Positions 8,379-17,681 of a stretch of DNA of 64,000 nt are shown one piece after another. The stretch is taken from positions 124,001 through 188,000 of the forward strand of contig JBCFBK010000001.1 of assembly GCA_038562555.1 (NCBI GenBank), in the 5' to 3' direction. The first letter of the stretch is position 1. Every line of letters starts with the position of its first letter. A model generated the notes under the pieces. It did no database searches and was not told the DNA's origin. It saw only the letters and a list, made by a program, of their open reading frames with translations. The position numbers and the translations under genes were made by a program. Source of the stretch: JBCFBK01 sp038562555. GTDB lineage: Bacteria; Bacteroidota; Bacteroidia; Bacteroidales; Prolixibacteraceae.

Positions 8379-9110
8379 ATGCCTTACAGGAGATTACCAA
8401 ATACAGATCAGGCCCGATTAAGAGCGATTGAAGCGGCTTTGGAAAAAGGCAAAAGAACATCCCGGAAGGAACTTGCATTCAGCGAACAGACCCTCGAGAA
8501 ACTTCAATCGCTCTATCCGCGACTGCTGGGCGCCATCCGACAATTGGAAACAGCCAAGCAAAACCAGTTTAACAAATCGCGTGAATATGGCGAGATCGTT
8601 AAAAAGGCAAGACTATATATTTCTCATTTTGCACAAGTGCTGACATTTGCTATTCTTCGTGAAGAGCTTAAACCCGAAGCCCGAAGTTTTTATGGCCTCG
8701 ATCCGCACACACAAAAAATCCCTGCACTCGAACTTGAAAAGGACGTTCTCAGTTGGGGAGAAAAAATTATCAACGGAGAGCAAAATCGGTGCAAACAGGG
8801 AGGAAATCCAATTTACAGCCCGTCAATTGCCCTGGTGAAAGTACATTACGAGTCATTTGTTGAGGCTTACCGTTACCAAAATATCCTGCAGACCATTACC
8901 AACAGGACGTCAGAACTCATGAACCGAATGCGGGAAGAGGCCGACGAATTAATCCAGGAGTTGTGGAATGAAGTGGAAGCAAAATTCCGCTTTCTCCCTG
9001 ACGAACAACGAAGGGATCTGGCTGCTGAATATGGGATTGTTTATGTGCTCAGGCCTGCGGAACTTAAAAAATTGGAGGTTCAAAAACTACAGATCAACCT
9101 GGCTTTCTAA
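8379..9110 (+). CDS. Conserved hypothetical protein, helical
   Basis: 243 residues, no signal peptide or membrane span. It is rich in Arg, Glu, Gln and Leu with long predicted helices: residues 1-85 are strongly basic and coiled-coil-like, and a second helical stretch lies at about 160-215. I recognise no catalytic motif and give no function. Its 3' end overlaps the convergent CPBP protease gene by 24 nt, so the two transcripts are antisense at their tails and no terminator fits between them. The gap before it (8196-8378) holds only a weak CCCC...GGGG hairpin near 8263-8285. Confidence 0.6.
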   Translation: MPYRRLPNTDQARLRAIEAALEKGKRTSRKELAFSEQTLEKLQSLYPRLLGAIRQLETAKQNQFNKSREYGEIVKKARLYISHFAQVLTFAILREELKPEARSFYGLDPHTQKIPALELEKDVLSWGEKIINGEQNRCKQGGNPIYSPSIALVKVHYESFVEAYRYQNILQTITNRTSELMNRMREEADELIQELWNEVEAKFRFLPDEQRRDLAAEYGIVYVLRPAELKKLEVQKLQINLAF

Positions 9111-10049
9111 ACCTGATTTCCGTTTTAAGAGGAACATCAGGTAGACGGTAAAACCAAGGCTCAGCAAAGCAAATGGCCACATGGAGGGCAGATCTTTACC
9201 AAAAGAAGAAACCTGATCCACTTCCGGATACCCTTTGTTTTCAAAATATAACAGCAGAACGCCTAACGCATTATTAACAAAGTGGCTGGCGATGGGAAGC
9301 CATAAGGACCCGCTGTATACCAGCATGTAGCCAAACAAGCCACCCAGCAGCATGCGGGGAACGAAACCGTAAAATTGCATATGTAACAGGCTGAAAAGAA
9401 AAGCTGAAATCCAGATCCCCCAGTGATGATTCCCGCTCATTCGGGTAAAAATTTTCTGAATTACCCCGCGAAACAGAAATTCCTCACCAATGGCAGGGAT
9501 AACGGCAATCATGAACAGGTTAAACAGCAATCCGCCTGGTGTGTCAACGTCCATAAACCGGTCAATCAATCCGGCCGCGCGCTCCTCCATCTGTCTCATC
9601 CATGCTTCAAGGCCATCCATGAAAGCCGGAAGTTCCATCCCGTTATTAATTTCACCGATATACGTGATGAACGGGTTGATCAATAAAACGGCGGCAATCG
9701 CAATCAGGATCATCCCCCAATCGACCTTTCCGCCAAGCTGAAGATATTTCGCGGTATTCCCGCTAAACAACCAGCCGATAATAACCGGCGGCAGGACGAA
9801 CAAGCCAAGCGACTGCACAATCTGCAAATACTTCAACAGCCCGATCGAAGAAGGATCATTTAAATCGATTCCTGCAGACAAGCTCATCATTTTCCCCAAT
9901 CCGAAAAAAGGGATCGCAACGACCACGGAAAGCAGGGATATTGACAAAAAACAGACAAGCACAACAAAAGCGGTAATAATTAGCTGAGACCATGGTCCCA
10001 TTCCCCGAAAAGCAGTAAAAGCCATCTGAATCGATTTAGAAAAATTCAA
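9087..10049 (-). CDS. CPBP family intramembrane metalloprotease (CAAX/Abi type)
   Basis: 320 residues with about seven or eight hydrophobic segments, an inner-membrane protein. The conserved glutamate motif EEFLFRG is at 189-195, followed by H223 in the LLHMQF segment and HFVNN at 257-261. These are the metal-binding and catalytic residues of the CPBP family, whose members cut prenylated or other substrates in the bilayer. The substrate is not known here. The gene reads leftward, overlapping the 3' end of the hypothetical gene on the other strand. The gap upstream contains two heptad repeat arrays. Confidence 0.85.
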   Translation of the reverse strand: MNFSKSIQMAFTAFRGMGPWSQLIITAFVVLVCFLSISLLSVVVAIPFFGLGKMMSLSAGIDLNDPSSIGLLKYLQIVQSLGLFVLPPVIIGWLFSGNTAKYLQLGGKVDWGMILIAIAAVLLINPFITYIGEINNGMELPAFMDGLEAWMRQMEERAAGLIDRFMDVDTPGGLLFNLFMIAVIPAIGEEFLFRGVIQKIFTRMSGNHHWGIWISAFLFSLLHMQFYGFVPRMLLGGLFGYMLVYSGSLWLPIASHFVNNALGVLLLYFENKGYPEVDQVSSFGKDLPSMWPFALLSLGFTVYLMFLLKRKSGLESQVDL

Positions 10050-10063
10050 AGATATCTATATAG

Positions 10064-10091
10064 ACACAAGTATCAAGACACAAGACACAAG
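10064..10091. repeat. Heptad repeat array (ACACAAG type)
   Basis: Four consecutive 7-base units, three being ACACAAG and one TATCAAG, with exact period. The same units recur at 10119, 23381 and 36048 in the same orientation. Confidence 0.65.
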
Positions 10092-10118
10092 ATTTTTTCA
10101 AAAATACCTATTAAACAG

Positions 10119-10160
10119 ACACAAGTATCAAGTATCAGGATACAAGACCCAAGACTGAGA
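10119..10160. repeat. Heptad repeat array (ACACAAG type), six units
   Basis: Six consecutive 7-base units diverging from ACACAAG and TATCAAG to ATACAAG and ACCCAAG, 27 bases after the previous array in the gap between the CPBP protease and the YkvA gene. Confidence 0.65.
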
Positions 10161-10248
10161 AAAACTGCCGGAAGAAACATTAGTTCCGTCATGTTAAGCG
10201 GCGATATTGACATGCTATACAAGACGGGGAAAAGATTGGCAGTCATTT

Positions 10249-10632
10249 TCAAGAGATTCTACCATCTACCTTGTCGACGTCGGCGTCATCAACTTGTTTA
10301 AACCAGACTGAAAGCTGATTCCGGGCTCTTTCCCTGATTTCGGGGGTGATATGGTTCCGGATATGCGAAAGCGCAAAAATTAAAACCCCCAGATCGTCAC
10401 TGAACCCCAGAAGCGGGAAAAAATCGGGAATGGCGTCAGTGGGAAAAATGAAATACCCCAACGCGGCCATAATGGAAAGTTTGGTCCGCACCGGGACTTC
10501 AGCATCCCGCATCATGTAATACAACAACAAAGCTGCATAAACGACCTGTACCCCCGCTGTCCTGGCCATGCGCTGAAGTTTACTCCGGAAGGATTTCTCC
10601 GAATAATATTTTTGATACGCCTCGCTGCTCAT
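10249..10632 (-). CDS. YkvA family protein (DUF1232)
   Basis: 127 residues. The core PTDAIPDFFPLLGFSDDLGVL-type motif (around residues 62-83) is diagnostic of DUF1232/YkvA, a small predicted membrane-associated family. One hydrophobic stretch (VVYAALLLYYMM) and a second around the motif could insert in the membrane. Function is not established. Its ATG overlaps the dusB stop by 4 nt (10629-10632), so the two genes are translationally coupled in one leftward operon. Confidence 0.85.
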   Translation of the reverse strand: MSSEAYQKYYSEKSFRSKLQRMARTAGVQVVYAALLLYYMMRDAEVPVRTKLSIMAALGYFIFPTDAIPDFFPLLGFSDDLGVLIFALSHIRNHITPEIRERARNQLSVWFKQVDDADVDKVDGRIS

Positions 10633-11663
10633 TTTAAACTCGTATTTATATAATCAACCCGCAACTCGCCGTAGTGTTCAGCAATTTCGTCAAGGATTTC
10701 ATTCAGCTCGTCCATATCGTCCGTTTGTAACAGCCTGATCCGGTGGTTCCGAAAGTTGGGAAGGCCCGGAAAATATTTAGCAAAATGGCGACGCATCAGT
10801 AAAATGCCGGTACGGTCACTGTCTTTCCAGTCGACCGACAACTGCAGTTGTTCCCTGACATTTTGAATGATCTCATTAACATGCGGAGCTGGGAGGAGCT
10901 CTCCGGTTTTCAGATAATGTTTCACTTCGCGAAAAATCCAGGGACGTCCTATTGCACCGCGTCCGATCATCAATCCGTCAACGCCGCTCTGCCGGAGTAA
11001 TCCGGCCGCCTTCTCAGGACCATTGATATCGCCGTTCCCAATAATCGGGATCTGTATGGCAGGGTCGTTCTTAACTTCGGCGATGAGCGACCAGTCGGCT
11101 TCACCGGTATAGAGCTGCTGACGGGTCCGCCCGTGAATAGCCAGGGCTGCCACACCGGCATCCTGCAACCGCAGGGCAGCTTCCCTGATCACTTTTGATT
11201 TTTCATCCCATCCAAGCCTTGTCTTGGCGGTCACCGGAACCGAAACCGCCTTTACGATTCCGGCAGTCATCTGCTGCATCTTGTCCAGATCCTGCAACAT
11301 GCCGGCGCCTGCTCCTCTGCAGGCAATTTTTTTCATGGGACAGCCAAAATTGATATCGATAAAATCGGGGCCGGCCTGCTCCGCTGCTTTGGCGGCGTCA
11401 ATCATCGATTGAATATCATGTCCGTAAATCTGAATAGCCACAGGCCTGTCAAATTCAAACAAATGCATCTTTTGCCGGGTCTTTTTGACATCCCGGATCA
11501 GCGCCTCTGAAGAAACAAATTCGGTATACATCACATCCGCGCCATATTTCTTGCACATGTAACGAAATGATTTATAGGTCACATCTTCCATCGGCGCCAG
11601 AAAAAGAGGCGTCTCTCCCAGATCTATCGCTCCAATCTTCACTGCATTTTTTTTAGACCGCAA
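10629..11663 (-). CDS. dusB: tRNA-dihydrouridine synthase, DusB type
   Basis: 344 residues. Flavin-dependent reduction of specific uridines in the tRNA D-loop, in the cytoplasm. The N-terminal FMN-binding TIM barrel is clear: FLAPMEDVTYKSFR (21-34), INFGCPMKK (104-112, with the conserved GCP) and TAKTRLGWDE-like, then the GNGDI phosphate-binding motif. The C-terminal helical RNA-binding domain follows (LLMRRHFAKYFPG). It is transcribed away from dnaG and overlaps the downstream YkvA gene. The DusB assignment is by overall similarity; other Dus types are possible. Confidence 0.9.
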   Translation of the reverse strand: MRSKKNAVKIGAIDLGETPLFLAPMEDVTYKSFRYMCKKYGADVMYTEFVSSEALIRDVKKTRQKMHLFEFDRPVAIQIYGHDIQSMIDAAKAAEQAGPDFIDINFGCPMKKIACRGAGAGMLQDLDKMQQMTAGIVKAVSVPVTAKTRLGWDEKSKVIREAALRLQDAGVAALAIHGRTRQQLYTGEADWSLIAEVKNDPAIQIPIIGNGDINGPEKAAGLLRQSGVDGLMIGRGAIGRPWIFREVKHYLKTGELLPAPHVNEIIQNVREQLQLSVDWKDSDRTGILLMRRHFAKYFPGLPNFRNHRIRLLQTDDMDELNEILDEIAEHYGELRVDYINTSLK

Positions 11664-11736
11664 AGATAAGAAAAAGCGGGGAGCACCGAACGGTCAAGAC
11701 TCGCTGCGGACGAATCGATACTCGGCATAATTTTGC

Positions 11737-11744
11737 TATTTTTG
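11737..11744 (+). promoter_or_regulatory. -7 promoter element for dnaG
   Basis: TATTTTTG fits TAnnTTTG about 70 bases before the dnaG ATG. A second match, TAATTTTG, lies at 11728-11735. Confidence 0.45.
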
Positions 11745-11812
11745 TAGGCGCGACTGTTTCGGTCAAAGGGCAAACTTTAAATTCCGCGGACCGTCAGAAA
11801 CGACAAATAATC

Positions 11813-13756
11813 ATGATAGACCAGGCTACAATAGACCGGATAATGGATGCTGCAGAGATCACGGAGGTGGTTTCCGAATATGTGACGCTGAAGAAACGCG
11901 GCGTGAATCTTCTTGGCCTGTGTCCGTTCCACAATGAAAAAACGCCTTCTTTTACGGTATCTCCTGCGAAAGGGATTTTTAAATGTTTTGGTTGTGGAAA
12001 GGGAGGAAATGCCGTGAATTTCGTTATGGAACACGAGTCGCTCAGCTACCCGGAGGCGCTGAAGTGGCTGGCTAATAAATACCATATCGAGATCCGGGAA
12101 GAAGAAGAAACCAATGAGCAAAAACAGCTCAAAGATGATCGTGAAAGCATGATGATCGTTTCAGCCTACGCCCAGAAGTACTTTTCCCGCTTTTTGTGGG
12201 AAGAGAACGAAGGGCGGACCGTCGGACTGAGCTACCTGCGTGAAAGAGGACTCCGCGATGATGTTATTAAGAAATTTGACCTCGGCTACTGCCCCGACGG
12301 CAAAGATCTGTTTACCCGGCATGCCCAAACTCAGGGCTATAAAATGGAATATCTTGAGAAAACAGGACTTTCCATCAAGCGGGAAGACTGGGTCCGGGAC
12401 CGCTTTTCAGGAAGGGTCATGTTTCCCATACACAGTATCTCAGGACGTGTCATTGCCTTTGGCGGACGCGTATTAAAAGCCGACAAGAATACAGCAAAAT
12501 ACCTCAATTCGCCCGAATCGGAAATTTACCATAAAAGCCGTGCCCTCTACGGGATTTACCAGGCCAAGCGCGAAGCCACCCGCCTCGACAAATGCTACCT
12601 CGTTGAAGGCTATACCGACGTTTTGGCTATGCATCAGTCGGGCATCGAAAATGTCGTCGCCTCTTCCGGCACCGCACTCACGCCCGATCAAATCAGGCTG
12701 ATCAAACGTTTCACCCCCAATATCACGATTCTGTACGACGGGGATGCAGCGGGAATCAAGGCGTCGATCCGCGGAATTGACCTGGTGCTCGAGGAAGGAC
12801 TTAATGTAAAGGTTCTCCTGCTTCCAAACGGCGAAGACCCGGATTCTTTTGCACGTTCCATGAGTTCCGGACACTTGCAGCAGTACATCAAGGAGCATGA
12901 AACCGACTTCATCCGGTTCAAAACGCAGTTGCTGATGGAGGACACGGAGAACGACCCCGTGGAAAGAGCCCGCCTGATCAACGATATTGTCCGTTCCATT
13001 TCGGTCGTTCCCGATTCGGTTACCCGTTCGGTCTATATCCAGGAATGCAGCAGGCTGATGAATGTGCAGGAAGATGTCCTTTATACGGAAGTCAGGAAGC
13101 TGCAGCAACGCCAATCGGGCGAATTCCCCAGGACCGCATACCGGGAACAACCCAGGCCGGCACCCCAGCGCGCAGCTCCTTTGAAAACCGCCGGAAACCG
13201 CTGTGAAATCGAAGAACGGGAGATTATCCGGATCCTTCTGAAGTACTTTCATCACGATGTGTTTGAAGTTGAAGGTGAACAGCCCGGTGAAACGGAGAGT
13301 GTTTCGGTGGGTCAATTCGTTCTGGACGAAATAGAAAACGACGGCCTGTTATCGGACAATGAACTGATCAGAAGGATGCTTGATCTGTTTGTTGAAAATG
13401 TGGGAAACAAAGCCTTTAATCCGGTTCAATTCTTCATTAATCACAGCGATCAGCAGATGAGCAGTCTTGCCGTTGACCTGCTGGCTGAAAAATACATTGA
13501 AAGCAAACGCTGGAAAAAGGGGGGCGCCTTTGTGGAATCGGAAGAAGAAATCCTGGATCTGATCGTACCGAAGATCGTCCAGGAATACAAACTACGGCAG
13601 GTGAAGAATATGCTTCATGATATTGAACAGCATATTAACCTGGCATCACAAACAAAAGAGATGGAGAAGGTGTTGGATTTCCAGAACCAGTATATGAACC
13701 TGAAAAAAGTGGAAAAGCACCTTTCGGCACAGCTCGGAAACCGGGCCATCAATTAA
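11813..13756 (+). CDS. dnaG: DNA primase
   Basis: Synthesises RNA primers at the replication fork. 647 residues, as expected. The CHC2 zinc finger uses C37, H40, C58 and C61 (CPFHNEKTPSFTV then FKCFGCGKGG). The TOPRIM catalytic core shows YLVEGYTDV with the metal-binding Glu and the downstream LYDGDAAG motif. The C-terminal about 200 residues are the helicase-binding region. It is followed after 13 bp by a flavin-type oxidase gene and then an SDR gene, probably one transcript. A long open frame antisense to its middle is a shadow. Confidence 0.97.
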   Translation: MIDQATIDRIMDAAEITEVVSEYVTLKKRGVNLLGLCPFHNEKTPSFTVSPAKGIFKCFGCGKGGNAVNFVMEHESLSYPEALKWLANKYHIEIREEEETNEQKQLKDDRESMMIVSAYAQKYFSRFLWEENEGRTVGLSYLRERGLRDDVIKKFDLGYCPDGKDLFTRHAQTQGYKMEYLEKTGLSIKREDWVRDRFSGRVMFPIHSISGRVIAFGGRVLKADKNTAKYLNSPESEIYHKSRALYGIYQAKREATRLDKCYLVEGYTDVLAMHQSGIENVVASSGTALTPDQIRLIKRFTPNITILYDGDAAGIKASIRGIDLVLEEGLNVKVLLLPNGEDPDSFARSMSSGHLQQYIKEHETDFIRFKTQLLMEDTENDPVERARLINDIVRSISVVPDSVTRSVYIQECSRLMNVQEDVLYTEVRKLQQRQSGEFPRTAYREQPRPAPQRAAPLKTAGNRCEIEEREIIRILLKYFHHDVFEVEGEQPGETESVSVGQFVLDEIENDGLLSDNELIRRMLDLFVENVGNKAFNPVQFFINHSDQQMSSLAVDLLAEKYIESKRWKKGGAFVESEEEILDLIVPKIVQEYKLRQVKNMLHDIEQHINLASQTKEMEKVLDFQNQYMNLKKVEKHLSAQLGNRAIN

Positions 13757-13769
13757 AAATTCCAGGCTT

Positions 13770-14288
13770 ATGAGGACCTTATTCATAGAAGACAGAAAAG
13801 AGATCGAAACCATCATCCGCTCGTGCAGTACCTGTTACCTGGCCATGAGCGATGAGGGAAAGCCTTATGTACTGCCTATGAATTTCGCCCTTGACGGGAA
13901 TACGGTCGTTTTGCATTCTGCAATGGAAGGGCGCTTGTGGGAAACGCTGAAAAAAAACCCGGCTGTTTGCATCAACTGGACACTGGGGGACGAACTGGCC
14001 TGGCAGAATATCCGGGTAGGATGCAGCTATCGCGTAAAATCGAAATCGGTAATTGTGGAAGGAAACATACGATTCGTCGACGATTACGACGAAAAGCACC
14101 GGCTTTTACACGTGCTGATGTCGCAATACAGTGATCTTGAATTCAGGTTTAATCCCCCCGCGATAAGAAATGTGGCTGTTTATCAGGTACCGATCAGTAA
14201 AATCACGGCCAAAGAATTCGGAGTCACACCCGGCCGTCCCGGAACAGGCAACTGTCCCGTAACAGGTGAAGAAGGAGGTATAAAATGA
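13770..14288 (+). CDS. Pyridoxamine 5'-phosphate oxidase-like flavoprotein (NimA-like)
   Basis: 172 residues, split-barrel FMN-binding fold. Residues 20-60 read CYLAMSDEGKPYVLPMNFAL and VVLHSAMEGR, the pattern of the PNPOx-like/nitroimidazole-resistance (NimA) subgroup, where a His near residue 50 contacts flavin. Such proteins reduce small substrates or bind heme or F420; the substrate is unknown. The stop overlaps the next gene's start as ATGA (14285-14288), so the pair is coupled. The C-terminal tail is Gly/Pro-rich with two Cys. Confidence 0.8.
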   Translation: MRTLFIEDRKEIETIIRSCSTCYLAMSDEGKPYVLPMNFALDGNTVVLHSAMEGRLWETLKKNPAVCINWTLGDELAWQNIRVGCSYRVKSKSVIVEGNIRFVDDYDEKHRLLHVLMSQYSDLEFRFNPPAIRNVAVYQVPISKITAKEFGVTPGRPGTGNCPVTGEEGGIK

Positions 14289-15307
14289 TATTCGTTACCG
14301 GGGGAACAGGTCTTGTAGGTTCGCATGTTTTGTTTAACCTGCTTGAATCGGGACGGCAGGTACGTGCACTCAGACGTCCCACCAGCAGCCTGAAAATGGT
14401 CAGTAAAATATTTTCCTATTATTCTCAGGATCCTGAAGTCCTGCTGAGTCGAATCGACTGGGTTGAAGGGGACATCCTCGATTATGCCAGTCTCGAAAAT
14501 TTGCTGACCGGAGTCACCGAAATTTATCATTGTGCTGCCATGGTATCGTTTCATCCCGACGATCACGACAGCATGCTCAACAATAATGTGAAAGGTACGG
14601 CCAACCTTATCAACGCCGCAATCGATCATCGGGTAAAAAAGCTTTGCCATGTCAGCTCAATTGCCGCTCTTGGTAAAACGCAGGATGGTACCGACATCGA
14701 TGAAGATACCTATTGGACACCCTCGCGTCAGAAGTCAGCTTACAGCCTGAGTAAATTTTTCTCTGAAATGGAAGTCTGGCGTGGGATTGAAGAAGGTCTT
14801 GACGCCGTTATCGTCAATCCTTCCATCATACTGGGACCGGGAAACTGGGATATTGGAAGTCCGAAACTCTTCCAGGCAATCTGGAAAGGCCTGACCTATT
14901 ACACGAAAGGGGAAACCGGATTCGTCGACGTGAGGGATGTGGCGGCTGCCATGATCCTGCTGACCGCCGACAGCAACTTTCCGCGCACAAAGAATCAGCG
15001 CTTTATCTTAAATGCGGGAAACATGAGTTATCAGAATTTTTTCAATAAAATTGCCGATGCGCTGCAAAAACCCCGCCCCAAAACCTTTGCCTCCGATTTG
15101 ATCCTGCAGGCTGCCTGGCGCGCAGCCAGACTGGCCAGTTTCTTCTCGGGCAAAAGGCCTGCCATTACCAAAGATGCCGTGTCGGGAACGAACCGGATCA
15201 ATCATTACAATGGTACGAAGATCTGCAAAACGGCCGGGTTTAGTTACCGCAGCCTGGATGTTACCATTCGGGATATTGCCAAAATGTTCTTAAAGGACAT
15301 CAGCTAA
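14285..15307 (+). CDS. NAD-dependent epimerase/dehydratase (extended SDR)
   Basis: 340 residues. The N-terminal Rossmann motif is VTGGTGLVGSHVL (4-16), and the catalytic Tyr-Lys pair appears in YSLSKFFSE. The family includes nucleoside-diphosphate-sugar epimerases, 3-beta-hydroxysteroid-type dehydrogenases and dihydroflavonol-type reductases. Sequence cannot fix the substrate. Translation is coupled to the upstream flavoprotein by an ATGA overlap, and both follow dnaG closely. A bidirectional hairpin ends the unit. Confidence 0.85.
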   Translation: MIFVTGGTGLVGSHVLFNLLESGRQVRALRRPTSSLKMVSKIFSYYSQDPEVLLSRIDWVEGDILDYASLENLLTGVTEIYHCAAMVSFHPDDHDSMLNNNVKGTANLINAAIDHRVKKLCHVSSIAALGKTQDGTDIDEDTYWTPSRQKSAYSLSKFFSEMEVWRGIEEGLDAVIVNPSIILGPGNWDIGSPKLFQAIWKGLTYYTKGETGFVDVRDVAAAMILLTADSNFPRTKNQRFILNAGNMSYQNFFNKIADALQKPRPKTFASDLILQAAWRAARLASFFSGKRPAITKDAVSGTNRINHYNGTKICKTAGFSYRSLDVTIRDIAKMFLKDIS

Positions 15308-15331
15308 TTGGGGTTTCACCCCAAACCCTGT

Positions 15332-15365
15332 AAAAAAAGAGGCCGGATGCCCGGCCTCTTTTTTT
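15332..15365. terminator. Bidirectional intrinsic terminator
   Basis: A 9-bp perfect stem (AGAGGCCGG, 15338-15346; CCGGCCTCT, 15351-15359) with a 4-base loop. It is flanked by an A-tract on the left and a T-tract on the right, so it can serve both the rightward SDR gene and the leftward ROK gene, whose stop lies at its edge. A second small GGGG/CCCC hairpin lies at 15308-15324. Confidence 0.9.
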
Positions 15366-16344
15366 ATTCTTTATCGATCTCTTTCCAGACAAGGGCGCTG
15401 GCTCCCACGATGGCAGCATCACCCGGTTTAAGCTGGGATGGAAGGATTTTGATTTTATTTTGAAAGATCGGCAGCAAATGAGACTCCATGCTTTCAGTGG
15501 TCGGTTTGAAAATATAATCGCCGGCTGCCGTTGGTCCGCCAAACAGGAATATGGCCTCCGGACTCAGGTGATGCACCGTATCGGCCAATCCCTGTCCCAA
15601 CCATTTGCCTGTCTGCTCAAAAACCTCCAGCGCAACTTTATCGCCCTTCTCAGCCGCTTCAAAAATCATTTTTGAACTCAGTTCCTTGAATGACTTGTCT
15701 GCCAGCACGCTGTCGGTCGCATTGTCGCGAACCATGATCTCAAACGCCGTACGTTTCATGCCGGGGGCTGAGCAGTATGCTTCCAGGTGGCCTTTTGCAC
15801 CGCATCCGCAAAGGCGGCCGCCCGGGATCAGGGTGGTGTGCCCGCATTCACCGGCAAATCCATCATTACCGTAAACCAGATCGCCGTTTACAACGATACC
15901 GCTTCCGACGCCGGTACCCAGGGTGAACATAACAAAATTTTTCATCCCCTTGGCTCCTCCGTATATCATTTCACCAATCGCTGCAGCATTGGCATCATTA
16001 GTCAACGCCAGCGCCCGCATTTCCGGAAAATTCGACCTGAGCAATTTAACAAGAGGCACGACTCCCCTGAAAGAAAGATTTGGCGCATACTCGATCGTCC
16101 CGCTGTAATAGTTTCCATTGGGGGCGCCGATCCCGATGCCAAGGATCTCCATATCCTTGTTCATTAATTTGACTGACTCAATCAGTTCATTAACGGCAGT
16201 TGTAAGTTCATCGATAAATTTATTAATATCCCCATGCGACGGGGTATCAATCGAACTCTTCATCATGACATGACCTTCCTGATCAACAATACCAATTGCC
16301 GAATTTGTGCCGCCAATATCAATCCCGATTGCAACTTTCTTCAT
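15364..16344 (-). CDS. ROK family sugar kinase (glucokinase-like)
   Basis: 326 residues. Phosphorylates a hexose, most likely glucose, using ATP in the cytoplasm. The N-terminal phosphate motif is GIDIGGTNSAIG (7-18), the catalytic Asp lies in LTNDANAAAIGE and the zinc-binding ROK motif is CGCGAKGHLEAYC. All key residues are present. The gene stands alone, facing the SDR gene through a shared terminator. A glucokinase role is the common one in Bacteroidota, but N-acetylglucosamine or mannose kinases share these motifs. Confidence 0.9.
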   Translation of the reverse strand: MKKVAIGIDIGGTNSAIGIVDQEGHVMMKSSIDTPSHGDINKFIDELTTAVNELIESVKLMNKDMEILGIGIGAPNGNYYSGTIEYAPNLSFRGVVPLVKLLRSNFPEMRALALTNDANAAAIGEMIYGGAKGMKNFVMFTLGTGVGSGIVVNGDLVYGNDGFAGECGHTTLIPGGRLCGCGAKGHLEAYCSAPGMKRTAFEIMVRDNATDSVLADKSFKELSSKMIFEAAEKGDKVALEVFEQTGKWLGQGLADTVHHLSPEAIFLFGGPTAAGDYIFKPTTESMESHLLPIFQNKIKILPSQLKPGDAAIVGASALVWKEIDKE

Positions 16345-16563
16345 ATACGTATTCTTTAAAATTTTAATTTAACCTGCAGGACATTGATCCGGGCAGGTCA
16401 GTTTATTTGATTTAGATTATTCAAAAATTCTGACTTTAAAATGCATCATGCCTTTTTAGCCGAACAAATTTAAAAATTAAAATCTTTAAAAAGATGGCCG
16501 CCCGATATATTCAGCATATTCATCTTCATTTAAATATGTTGTAAAGCTTTTTTGGCAACTCAC

Positions 16564-16596
16564 AGCCCCCGGTTTCAGGATTTACTCTCCGGGGCT
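16564..16596 (-). terminator. Hairpin at the end of the PPSR-like gene
   Basis: On the minus strand AGCCCCGG (16596-16589) pairs with CCGGGGGCT (16572-16564), overlapping the stop codon of the leftward gene. A weak A/T run follows further on. The rest of the 16345-16594 gap is plain AT-rich leader for the ROK gene. Confidence 0.5.
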
Positions 16597-17503
16597 ATTC
16601 ATTTCTGTTCATCTCTCCTTCATCCGGGTTATTGGTGCCTCCAGATAAATCCGTGTCGGGCAACTGAAAGCGGCGTCCCCGGTAATTAAACCGTGACGTC
16701 ATCAAATTAATAATCTCATTTGCAGTCGATTCGACCGGCTTGTGGGTGACATTAATGACTGTAAATTTACCCTTCGAAAAGATCATATTAGCATGTCGGA
16801 TATCTTCGCGCACCCGTCCTTCGTCAACGTAGGCATGATTTCCGAGTTCTTTCGTATTTCGGAGGCGTTTTATCCGGTGAACGATTAATTGCTGAAGACC
16901 AATCTGCAATCCGAACACCCTCCGCGGATCAATGGTAAGCAACTCTTCAGGAGGTTCCAATCCGGCAACAAGCGGAACGTTGGCAACTTTCCATCCATAC
17001 AGGGCAAGATAAACGCTGAGGGGTGTCTTCCCGGCACGGGACACGCCGCACAGCACGATCTCTGCCTCCCGTAACCGGTGAGGGTTAAGTCCGTCATCGT
17101 GTTTTAATGTAAATTCAATGGCATCGATCCGGTCAAAATATTCCTGGTTTATTTCCCGGAACAGTCCCGGAGCCTGGAGGGAAGCAATTCCCAACGCTTT
17201 GTCGAGGTAATCGGCAAGCTCTCCCATGAAATCGATCTGCGGCACCTGGTTTTCTCCGGCCAGCTCAATGAGCCGGGCGCGAAGTGCCGGATTTACCATG
17301 GTGTGGGTGATCAGGCCGCCGTCGGCTTTGGCCTGCGAAATCAGCGACCTTAGCCTTTCTTCATCCTGAACATCGGGAACGATGATCACCGGAACGCGGT
17401 TATTGGGGTACTGGATCAGCAGAGACTGTACCATGTTATTACCTGCAAGTCCTTTACCTCCCGACGCAACATAAATCGGTGCCGGTTTATTCTTCTCTTC
17501 CAT
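16595..17503 (-). CDS. PEP synthase / PPDK regulatory protein (kinase-pyrophosphorylase)
   Basis: 302 residues of the PpsR/DUF299 family, bifunctional serine/threonine kinase and pyrophosphorylase. It switches pyruvate phosphate dikinase or phosphoenolpyruvate synthase off and on. The P-loop-like motif GVSRAGKTPLS lies at about 153-163, and the N-terminal segment SGGKGLAGNNMVQSL matches the usual start SDGTGETA-like region. The target enzyme is not encoded in the window. It is divergent from an aldo/keto reductase with its own promoter. The C-terminal 20 residues are an acidic Gly/Asn-rich extension. Confidence 0.88.
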   Translation of the reverse strand: MEEKNKPAPIYVASGGKGLAGNNMVQSLLIQYPNNRVPVIIVPDVQDEERLRSLISQAKADGGLITHTMVNPALRARLIELAGENQVPQIDFMGELADYLDKALGIASLQAPGLFREINQEYFDRIDAIEFTLKHDDGLNPHRLREAEIVLCGVSRAGKTPLSVYLALYGWKVANVPLVAGLEPPEELLTIDPRRVFGLQIGLQQLIVHRIKRLRNTKELGNHAYVDEGRVREDIRHANMIFSKGKFTVINVTHKPVESTANEIINLMTSRFNYRGRRFQLPDTDLSGGTNNPDEGEMNRNE

Positions 17504-17619
17504 CGGAGTCGTTTTTCTGTCTTCAGATAAAACGCAGAAACATGCTTTTAGTTACGTCCCCGTCCGTAAAAAGGCAAACATATCCTGGTCAGTTTCTCCC
17601 GATTATGCGATTGAAGATG

Positions 17620-17627
17620 TATATTTG
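17620..17627 (+). promoter_or_regulatory. -7 promoter element for aldo/keto reductase
   Basis: TATATTTG matches TAnnTTTG. It lies 55 bases before ATG 17682, which supports that start over the upstream in-frame codon at 17625. Confidence 0.45.
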
Positions 17628-17681
17628 TTTATGCAACTGACGATGATCCCGAAGATCTGTATGTCATTTAAATATAAACAT

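Noticed and set aside
10064..10160. CRISPR-like array
   Set aside because: Units are 7 bases with no spacers, and no cas genes are present.
12473..13315. 280-residue open frame antisense to dnaG
   Set aside because: Fully inside the clear dnaG coding region, with no recognisable motif.
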